From assembly GCF_024054565.1 (NCBI RefSeq), contig NZ_JAMXLR010000055.1, positions 248,001 through 312,000 of the forward strand: a stretch of 64,000 nucleotides of DNA. The letters run 5' to 3'. This document shows, piece after piece, positions 55,632 to 62,483 of the stretch. The notes under the pieces are model-generated. The model was not told the DNA's origin. It did no database searches and was given only the letters and a program-made list of their open reading frames with translations. This DNA comes from Aeoliella straminimaris. GTDB taxonomy: Bacteria; Planctomycetota; Planctomycetia; Pirellulales; Lacipirellulaceae. The first letter of the stretch is position 1. Each line of letters begins with the position of its first letter. A program made the position numbers and the translations under genes.

Positions 55632-55655
55632 GCCCGCCAGACATTGACTTAGCAG

Positions 55656-55707
55656 GACTCGCAAGAGTTCTGACCGAACGACCAGACCGTCCGAAGTCTT
55701 GCGACTC
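55656..55707. repeat. inverted repeat between the ABC genes
   Basis: GACTCGCAAGAGTTC (55656-55670) is inverted at 55693-55707 with 13 of 15 matches. It lies in the 140-bp spacer between the ATPase and permease genes and could fold in the mRNA to adjust expression of the permease relative to the ATPase. Confidence 0.4.
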
Positions 55708-55771
55708 GGGCTATCGCGAGTGAGGACACAACGTCCGCACGCCAATTCCGCCCCTTCCACCGCCTGCCCCT

Positions 55772-56569
55772 ATGTCCTCCACCACGCTCGAAACTCGCTC
55801 CGTGCCAGTGCTACCCGCCATCGCTACGCTGGCGTGGCGCGAACTGGTGCGGTTCTTCCGCCAGCGCACTCGGGTGTTTGGCGCGCTTGGTCAGCCGATC
55901 ATCTTCTGGCTGATGTTCAGCGAGGGATTCAAAGCGGTCGATCTCGGTTACGCCTACCAATTTCCCGGCATCCTGGCGATGATCCTGCTGTTCACCGCCA
56001 TCTTTACCACCATCAGCATCATCGAAGACCGCAACGAAGGTTTCCTGCAAGGCGTGCTTGTGTCGCCTGTGCCGCGGTGGGCGATGGTTGTGGGAAAGGT
56101 TACCGGCGGGGCAATCATCGCCTGGCTGCAGGCGCTGTTATTCCTGCTGTTGGGTTGGGCCACGATTTCCGAAATCCGCCCACCCGTCGCTGGAGTGCTG
56201 GCCGCCCTGGCGATGATGATGGTAATCGCCATTGCCCTGACGGGACTCGGCTTCTATCTCGCCTGGCGGACCGACTCGAGCCAAGGCTACCACGCCATGA
56301 TGAGCGTGCTGTTGTTTCCCATGTGGCTGCTTTCCGGATCGTTCTTCCCGGTGCATTCGGATAGCGTGATCGGCTGGCTGGTGATGGTGAACCCTTTGAC
56401 CTATGGTGTCGCGGGACTTCGACACTACCTGGACGACGGAAAGACCATCGACAATGGCTGGCTGCCGGGCCTCGGATTGTCGTGGGGCGTCACGATCGCG
56501 TTCGCCTTGGTGATGCTGGCGCTGTCGACGCGCGTTGTTGAAACACGAACCCAGGGCGACCTCAAATAA
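55772..56569 (+). CDS. ABC-2 type transporter permease
   Basis: 265 aa, six membrane helices. ABC2 family hallmarks: an amphipathic N-terminus (RELVRFFRQRTRVFGALGQP), IIEDRNEGFLQGVLVSPVPR, and the late GSFFPVHSDSVIGWLVMVNPLTYG motif. Partner of the preceding ATP-binding protein. The stop is immediately followed by the DUF420 start (1 nt gap), linking the exporter to oxidase assembly. Confidence 0.94.
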   Translation: MSSTTLETRSVPVLPAIATLAWRELVRFFRQRTRVFGALGQPIIFWLMFSEGFKAVDLGYAYQFPGILAMILLFTAIFTTISIIEDRNEGFLQGVLVSPVPRWAMVVGKVTGGAIIAWLQALLFLLLGWATISEIRPPVAGVLAALAMMMVIAIALTGLGFYLAWRTDSSQGYHAMMSVLLFPMWLLSGSFFPVHSDSVIGWLVMVNPLTYGVAGLRHYLDDGKTIDNGWLPGLGLSWGVTIAFALVMLALSTRVVETRTQGDLK

Positions 56570-56570
56570 G

Positions 56571-57077
56571 ATGCTGCCACTCGCTGCCCATCCGCTGGTC
56601 CACGTTAACGCCTCGCTTAACTCGCTGGCCACGGTGCTGCTGATCGTGGGACTGCTGCTGATCAAGCGGCACAAAGAGACAGCCCACAAGCGGGTCATGC
56701 TCTCGGCATTCGTCGTGTCGATCGTGTTCCTGGGCTGCTATTTGTACTATCACATCATGCTGCAACTGCAGACACCGTTCAGTGGCGAGGGGGTCGCGAA
56801 GGTCGTATACCTGGCGATCCTGTTGTCTCACATTGTACTCGCCATTTCCGTGCCGCCGCTGGCGATCACTTCCATCGTGTTCGGGCTGTGGGCCCATGGC
56901 GAGTGGCTCCCCATTACGCTCGCCGGCGACTCGGACACGGCCAAACAAGCATTCATGAGCCGGGCCCGCGCGAAGCACCGCCGCTGGGCACGCATCACAT
57001 TTCCCATCTGGCTCTATGTGTCGGTGACTGGCGTGGTGGTGTATGCGATGCTGTACCATCTCTACCCTCCCGGTTAG
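56571..57077 (+). CDS. DUF420 membrane protein, CtaM-like oxidase assembly factor
   Basis: 168 aa from ATG 56571. Four to five membrane helices: NASLNSLATVLLIVGLLLI, HKRVMLSAFVVSIVFLGCYL, VYLAILLSHIVLAISVPPLA and WARITFPIWLYVSVTGVVVY. Conserved histidines (AHKR, YYHI, LSHIVLA and KHRRWARIT) match DUF420, whose Firmicutes member CtaM/YozB is needed for function of heme-A-type terminal oxidases. The location right after ctaA-ctaB-ABC genes supports the same role here. The equivalence to CtaM is inferred, not shown. Confidence 0.9.
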   Translation: MLPLAAHPLVHVNASLNSLATVLLIVGLLLIKRHKETAHKRVMLSAFVVSIVFLGCYLYYHIMLQLQTPFSGEGVAKVVYLAILLSHIVLAISVPPLAITSIVFGLWAHGEWLPITLAGDSDTAKQAFMSRARAKHRRWARITFPIWLYVSVTGVVVYAMLYHLYPPG

Positions 57078-57130
57078 AACATCATCAGTAACAGGACGCG
57101 GCACTAATCTCAACTCCAGCGGACGGCGAC

Positions 57131-57751
57131 ATGGACCAGCACAAAATCGTGTTCGAATCGCAGACTCCCGTCTACGGCGAAAACTACGATCGAGGCTGGA
57201 TTGGATTCAATCACGCTTCGAGTTTTATGGCCCGGGGCATTGCCTTGGTAACCTACTCGCAGCGCCAGCGGGGGATTCCCATCAGCCATGCTTTCATCGT
57301 CACCGGTGAAGACTCCTGTGTCGAAGCCGCGTTTGGCAAAGGGGTTGTCCGCTCGAGCCTCACCAAACAGTACTTCGACAACCCCGAGCGGTATGTGGTG
57401 TTTCGTAAGCCGCGTGGCCTGGACGCCGACCTTGCCGAACGCATCGTACAGTGTGCCGAACAAGAGGTCGGAGCCGAGTTCAATAACAAGATCCTCTTTA
57501 GCAGCGTCGCCCGCAAAACGTTACTGACGACCATTGTCGATTCGCTGTACTCGGGGGATGCCGACCACGCCATCGCATCGCTGTGCGAGGAAGACGACGC
57601 CTGGATCTGCAGCGAATTGGCTGCTTACGTGCTTCGTCAGCAGCCAGAGTTCCACGACGTGGGCGTGCTGAAACGCCCCTGCGGTGCTGTGGAGCCGCAA
57701 TTGCTGTTTGAAAGCGATGAGTTGTTTGAACCGCTGGAGGTTTCCACCTGA
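57131..57751 (+). CDS. permuted-papain-like (YiiX/NlpC-type) cysteine hydrolase
   Basis: 206 aa, no signal peptide. His53 in PISHAFIVTGED, Glu65 in CVEAAFGKGV and Cys160 in AWICSELAAYVL give the H...E...C order of circularly permuted papain-like enzymes (YiiX/YebB group, in which the C-S-E-L/F motif carries the nucleophile). Possible amidase or thioesterase acting on lipid or peptide. The last 115 nt overlap the 3' end of the convergent PEP-CTERM gene on the other strand. Assignment rests on motifs only. Confidence 0.76.
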   Translation: MDQHKIVFESQTPVYGENYDRGWIGFNHASSFMARGIALVTYSQRQRGIPISHAFIVTGEDSCVEAAFGKGVVRSSLTKQYFDNPERYVVFRKPRGLDADLAERIVQCAEQEVGAEFNNKILFSSVARKTLLTTIVDSLYSGDADHAIASLCEEDDAWICSELAAYVLRQQPEFHDVGVLKRPCGAVEPQLLFESDELFEPLEVST

Positions 57752-59163
57752 GTTGCAAGACAACGCCGCCCGCTCCACCCAATTGCAGCGGCCATCATCA
57801 GCGCAAGTAGTTCGGCAGTGGTTGGCTCCGGCACCGAGGCACCCAGCGTGCTGGACGAAACGCTGGCCCCCAGGTGGTTTCTCCATACTGGATAGTCAGC
57901 GATGTCGACCATGCCTTCGCCGTTGCCATCGGCGAATAGCACTTCGGTCGAGCCAAACGTGTCGCGCCAGACCTGGTAGTCCTCGGCATCCACCACACCG
58001 CTGCAGTTGTAGTCGCCCGTCAGTTCGCACGTGGAGGGGATCGCCTGAAACGCCACGACAGTGTTGGTACTCAACGAGTCGCCATCGTCCACTACGCCCA
58101 CCAGCACCCAGCTTCCGTCCGCCAGTTGCGGACCAAGTGTCAATCCTTCGAGGTTCTGCCCAAACCCGCCGCCTGCCTGGCCCGACCACAGCAGCGATTT
58201 GCCAGCCGGCGCGTACGATTGCCCCGCGAGCCCTGTGTCGAACTCCGAGGCGCTGGTGTCGGTCGCCCCACTGAGATCGACTTCATAGATGCGATTCTCG
58301 AACGGAGGAATGAAGCTGGCGGCCGAGCGTTCTAGTACCAGCAGCGCGCCGTTGGGCATCTCGACCAGGTCGGCCACGCCGCTGCGATCGGGGTTGGTAC
58401 CCAAGTGAATGGGATCGACCTCGTAGGCAAATTGCCGCGTGGCGGCAAGCTCATCGCCCATTACGTCGAACTGCTGCAGTCGTACGGTCGTGCCCGCCGC
58501 TGGTGTCGCCAGGGGGCCGTCGATCGACAGTGCCTCCTCGTTGGCGGTCCACATCCGCGTGCCACCCAGCGAGCGAGTGAGCGACTCCAGGCCGCGGTTG
58601 CTGCGCTGTTGGTCAAACGCCGGTGGAGGCGCGACCGTCTGCAGCTGCATGCCATCGGCCAGGCTGTACTCGTAGATGGTCGGCGTGTTTTCCGCGCTGA
58701 CGAACACGCTTTGGCGAGTTGGATTCGTGTAGGCGATGCCTTCGAAGTCGAGGTTCGCGCCGAACGCGAGCGTGCTGGTACCTACGGCTGACTGGATGGC
58801 GCCATTCGTATCGAACCCGGCTGTGAAACGAACCAATTGACCGCCATCGTCCTGCACCGCGGCAAATTGGTGCACTCCATCCGCAGAGCCCAGGTAGGTA
58901 ACGCCGCTCATTTCCGCCACACCGACGACTTGCGCCGTGTCGAGCACTACCGATCCTCGCGGCACGAGCGTCCAAACCGCCTGGGCGGTGCCCGCGGAAC
59001 CGCAAGCCGCCACCAGCACGCTCGCCAGCCACGCTGCGCGGCGGCAAATGTCGCAACGTACCCAGAAAACGATTGGGTGCGACTTTATTCTGCCGACTGC
59101 CGCCCCAACGATCGTCGCAAGTCGTTCGTTGACAGTGGTTTGCGACACAGGGCGGCTCGGCAT
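57637..59163 (-). CDS. secreted phytase-esterase-like protein with dockerin-like and PEP-CTERM ends
   Basis: 508 aa from ATG 59163, the only normal start before the signal peptide (LASVLVAACGSAGTAQA); the N-region is unusually long (about 40 residues), so the start is uncertain. Residues 70-370 resemble the esterase-like/phytase beta-propeller family (SGVTYLG, DFEGIAYT, RGLESLTRS and FGQNLEGLTLGP). Two aspartate loops (YNCSGVVDAEDYQVWRDTFG, ADGNGEGMVDIADYPVWRNH) and VPEPTTAELLALMMAAAIG plus GRR form the cell-surface anchor. After GRR the frame runs about 35 more residues into the antisense of the hydrolase gene. Confidence 0.86.
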   Translation of the reverse strand: MPSRPVSQTTVNERLATIVGAAVGRIKSHPIVFWVRCDICRRAAWLASVLVAACGSAGTAQAVWTLVPRGSVVLDTAQVVGVAEMSGVTYLGSADGVHQFAAVQDDGGQLVRFTAGFDTNGAIQSAVGTSTLAFGANLDFEGIAYTNPTRQSVFVSAENTPTIYEYSLADGMQLQTVAPPPAFDQQRSNRGLESLTRSLGGTRMWTANEEALSIDGPLATPAAGTTVRLQQFDVMGDELAATRQFAYEVDPIHLGTNPDRSGVADLVEMPNGALLVLERSAASFIPPFENRIYEVDLSGATDTSASEFDTGLAGQSYAPAGKSLLWSGQAGGGFGQNLEGLTLGPQLADGSWVLVGVVDDGDSLSTNTVVAFQAIPSTCELTGDYNCSGVVDAEDYQVWRDTFGSTEVLFADGNGEGMVDIADYPVWRNHLGASVSSSTLGASVPEPTTAELLALMMAAAIGWSGRRCLATQVETSSGSNNSSLSNSNCGSTAPQGRFSTPTSWNSGC

Positions 59164-59192
59164 TGGCAGGAGTTGTTGCGCTCGGTACTTCG

Positions 59193-59230
59193 CAGGTGCG
59201 GCAAAACCCCCAGGTGTGCGACAAAACCCA
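59193..59230 (+). repeat. tandem pair of GTGCGRCAAAACCC-type motif
   Basis: CAGGTGCGGCAAAACCCC (59193-59210) is directly followed by CAGGTGTGCGACAAAACCCA (59211-59230). GTGCGACAAAACCC also occurs at 15129-15142. The pair lies in the spacer between the glutamate dehydrogenase and the phytase-esterase-like gene, both on the - strand. Confidence 0.5.
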
Positions 59231-59368
59231 CTGGCAGGACAAGCACAAAACGGCCAACAGGGCAGGGGAGGGCGAAACTTGCCGCAACCCCATTCTCCTC
59301 ACGTGCGTGTCAAATTCCTATACCACGGGCGGAGAAACTCGGAATTCGTCGCTGCAAGTGCTCGACCG

Positions 59369-60607
59369 CTACGATGTCAGTCCGGCGAGCTTGGCCGCGA
59401 GGGCCACACGTTGGATGCCGACCATATAGGCGGCCGTACGGAGAGTGACTTTATGCTCCACGGCCAGGTCCCACACCTGCTCGAAGGCGGTCGACAGCAT
59501 GTGGTCGAGTTCGCCCCGCACGCGATTCAAATTCCACTGGTAGAACTGCCGATTCTGGGCCCACTCGAAGTAGCTGACCGTCACGCCGCCGGCATTGGCA
59601 AGCACATCCGGCAAGATGGTGATGTCGCGCGCGGCCAGCAGGTCGTCCGCATCGGGACGCACCGGCATGTTGGCCGCTTCGACGATGAGCTTGGCTCGAA
59701 TGCGGTCGGCGTTTTCGGTGGTGATCACACCACCCAGGGCCGCCGGAATGAGCACCACCACATCCAGCTCCAGCAGATCGTCGTTCGTGATGGCCTTGGC
59801 CCCGGGGAAGCCGGCCAGCGAATTGCCATGCTCGCGGGAGTAGCGGACCACCTGCATGATGTCCAAACCTTCGGGGTTGTAGTATCCGCCCGACAGGTCG
59901 CTGACGGCCACCACCTTGCACTCGGCCTCGGACAGAAACTTGGCCGCGTGCGAACCGACGTTACCAAATCCCTGCACGGCGATCGTGGCACCGGGCACTT
60001 TGTACCCCAGACGCCCCAGCGACTTGATGGTCAGAATGCCGACCCCTCGCCCAGTGGCTTCTTCGCGACCAGGGATGCCATAGGCCTCGACCGGCTTGCC
60101 GGTCACCACAGCCGGGTTGAACCCCTCGTACTTGTTGTACTGATTGACGAACCACGCCATGACCTCGTGATCGGTTCCCATGTCGGGCGCGGGAATGTCC
60201 TTGTCGGGACCAATCAGTTCGTGGATCTCGTCGACGAACTTGCGAGTAATGCGTTCTTTCTCGCGCGAACTGATCGCGCGGCTGTCGACCGTTACGCCAC
60301 CTTTGGCCCCGCCGAAGGGGATGTTCACTACGGCCGTCTTCCAGGTCATCAGCGAAGCGAGGCTGCGGACCTCGTCGAGATCCACTTCATGGTGATAGCG
60401 CAGGCCTCCCTTCATCGGCCCCCGCACGCGGTTGTGCTGCACCCGGTAGCCAATAAGCGACACCAACCGGCCGTCGTCCATTTCGACGGGGAGTTGTACG
60501 GTGATTTCCCGCTCGGGTGTCGCGAGAAGCGTCCGTAATTCGTCAGAGAGTCCCAGCACATCTGCCGCAGAGTTGAAATAGTGTTGAACCGCCTCGAATG
60601 CTTTCAT
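59369..60607 (-). CDS. gdhA: glutamate dehydrogenase (Glu/Leu/Phe/Val family)
   Basis: 412 aa, the short hexameric NAD(P)-dependent type. Glutamate-binding GPMKGGLRYH (K66), K90 in MTWKTAVV, catalytic K102 in FGGAKGG, and Asp in PAPDMGTDHEVM are in order; the Rossmann dinucleotide loop is AVQGFGNVGSHAA. Interconverts glutamate and 2-oxoglutarate plus ammonia. The substrate-side residues favour glutamate over branched-chain amino acids, though family members vary. Divergent from the 60703 gene with a 95-bp spacer. Confidence 0.95.
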   Translation of the reverse strand: MKAFEAVQHYFNSAADVLGLSDELRTLLATPEREITVQLPVEMDDGRLVSLIGYRVQHNRVRGPMKGGLRYHHEVDLDEVRSLASLMTWKTAVVNIPFGGAKGGVTVDSRAISSREKERITRKFVDEIHELIGPDKDIPAPDMGTDHEVMAWFVNQYNKYEGFNPAVVTGKPVEAYGIPGREEATGRGVGILTIKSLGRLGYKVPGATIAVQGFGNVGSHAAKFLSEAECKVVAVSDLSGGYYNPEGLDIMQVVRYSREHGNSLAGFPGAKAITNDDLLELDVVVLIPAALGGVITTENADRIRAKLIVEAANMPVRPDADDLLAARDITILPDVLANAGGVTVSYFEWAQNRQFYQWNLNRVRGELDHMLSTAFEQVWDLAVEHKVTLRTAAYMVGIQRVALAAKLAGLTS

Positions 60608-60702
60608 GGTCGTTCCTTGGCTGCACCGAGCCCGTTTGCCGGAGCCCGGGTTTGTCGTAAGCTGAAGGTAACCATCCTATCCGATTCGGTTGTCCAGTTT
60701 CT

Positions 60703-62304
60703 ATGTCAGACTTCGATATCAAACCCCGCAAGACCTCCGTGGCGGAGCGACACGCCACGCGACGGAAGAACAACACCACCAAGCTGGTGATCGGCGGCGC
60801 GGTGGCGGGATGCTTGCTGTTTGTGGTGTTGATACTCATCACCGCCTTGCGGCCCAAAGAGCCTCCTGTGCCGCCCGTGGCCGAAAATGCTGCGGATCGC
60901 CAACCATCCGCCAAACCGGCCCCCACCAAGCCACCACAGGTCGAGCAGCCCGATGCGGCGCCCGACTCGAACCTGGTGGAAGACGACGGCCAGACCATGT
61001 GGGCCTCGCCGACCGATGGCCAGCCAATTGACCTGGTGGGATTGCCGCCCGGTTGCGAGATGTTCGTCGTCCTTCGGCCGGCCGAGTTGCTAGCGTCCGA
61101 CGATGGCGCGAAGTGGCTCGCCGCGCTCGGCCCGCGGGGCGAGTTGGCCCGACAGCACGTGGAACAAACCTGTGGCATTGCCTTGCCAGACATCGAGCGG
61201 CTGTTGGTGGGGGTTCGCCCCAGTTCGCAGTCGGCCATCGAGACCACGCTGGTCGTCACCCCCAGAGCCGGCGTGACGCCCCGCGGCCGCGGCTACCATG
61301 CCATGGACGGTGGCAACGACTACGTCTTTGCGGCGCCCGCCGTGTTGCAGGAAGTGAAGGACCTGGAAGGCTGGGCCCCGCCCCTGCGGCGCGAGGTGGA
61401 GTCGCTGGTCGACGCCACCGATGCCGACCGACACGTTACCATTTTGGCCACCCCCGCATTCCTGTTCGACGACGGTAAGGCGATGTGGCAAGGCTCGCTT
61501 GCCGGCGTGCGGGACCTGCTGTTCGCCATGCTGCCCGACTCGACTCGCTGCGCGGCGCTTAGCCTGCACGCGGGCGACGACTTCTTTGCCGAGGTCCGAT
61601 TGTCGGCCACCATCGATCAACGTCCCCAGGCGTTCGGCGAGCGATTTGCCGACAAGGTGGCCACCTGGCCGGCAAGCGTTGAGCGCATCATTGCCAGCGT
61701 GCCCGCCTCGCCCCACAGTGCAGCGGTCGTGGCTCGACTGCCGGCCATGCTGCGGGTGCTGAATCGCTTCGAGCGGGTGGGAGTGGAGGACGACCAGGCG
61801 CTACTCAGAGTCTATTTGCCCCCCGCTGCTGGACACAACTTGCTGATGGCCAGCGAACTGCTGCTGGCCGAACTTGCTGCCGGCGGAAGCTCGGTGGCCG
61901 CCACGGCGACGCCAGCCGCGAAGACCCTAACCATTGAAGAAGCGCTGGCCAAACCGACCAGCCTGAGCTTTGCTCGCGACACGCTGGAAACGGCCGTCAA
62001 CCTGTTGGGCGAGGACATTGGCGTCGACATCGTGCTGATGGGAGGCGATTTGCAGCTCGATGGCATTACCAAGAACCAATCTTTCGGCCTGGACCAGCAG
62101 AACAAGCCAGCAGGCGACATTCTGGTGGAGATCCTGCGACTGGCGAATCCCGATAAGACCGCTACTGGTCCGGCCGACGCCAAGCAGAAGCTGGTGTACG
62201 TGATTGGCCCACACCCCCAGACTGGCAGGCCCGCCATATTGGTCACCACCAGAGCCCAAGCCGCGAAACGGGGCGACCGTTTGCCTGCGGTGTTCATCAA
62301 CTAG
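60703..62304 (+). CDS. membrane-anchored protein with STN-like C-terminal domain
   Basis: 533 aa. Cytoplasmic N-tail of about 28 residues, one membrane helix (LVIGGAVAGCLLFVVLILI), a Pro-rich linker (50-90), then a domain of about 300 residues without recognised motif (GCEMFVVLRPAELL, LLVGVRPSSQSA, FFAEVRLSATID). Residues 405-533 (LTIEEALAKPTSLSFARDTL, GVDIVLMGGDLQLDGITKNQ, VYVIGPHP) read like an STN/secretin-short-domain module, yet there is no secretin. The next gene encodes a second protein with the same plan, suggesting they work together in the envelope. Function unknown. Confidence 0.8.
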   Translation: MSDFDIKPRKTSVAERHATRRKNNTTKLVIGGAVAGCLLFVVLILITALRPKEPPVPPVAENAADRQPSAKPAPTKPPQVEQPDAAPDSNLVEDDGQTMWASPTDGQPIDLVGLPPGCEMFVVLRPAELLASDDGAKWLAALGPRGELARQHVEQTCGIALPDIERLLVGVRPSSQSAIETTLVVTPRAGVTPRGRGYHAMDGGNDYVFAAPAVLQEVKDLEGWAPPLRREVESLVDATDADRHVTILATPAFLFDDGKAMWQGSLAGVRDLLFAMLPDSTRCAALSLHAGDDFFAEVRLSATIDQRPQAFGERFADKVATWPASVERIIASVPASPHSAAVVARLPAMLRVLNRFERVGVEDDQALLRVYLPPAAGHNLLMASELLLAELAAGGSSVAATATPAAKTLTIEEALAKPTSLSFARDTLETAVNLLGEDIGVDIVLMGGDLQLDGITKNQSFGLDQQNKPAGDILVEILRLANPDKTATGPADAKQKLVYVIGPHPQTGRPAILVTTRAQAAKRGDRLPAVFIN

Positions 62305-62483
62305 GCACGCTTGCACCCGGTTTGGGCAGCCGCCGCAGCGATTCTGCCCGGCTGTTCCGATTGTATGGCTCGCGCGGCGCAAACTGTGTGGTAAGCTGGA
62401 ATAATCGAGCGACCTGATCACGAATTGCCGCCGTAGACAAATATCCAGATCGCCGCGACCGCCTTTCACCCGATGCTCCACCG

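Noticed and set aside
58937-60538. 533-codon open frame on the + strand
   Set aside because: Antisense of glutamate dehydrogenase and of the start of the phytase-esterase-like gene.
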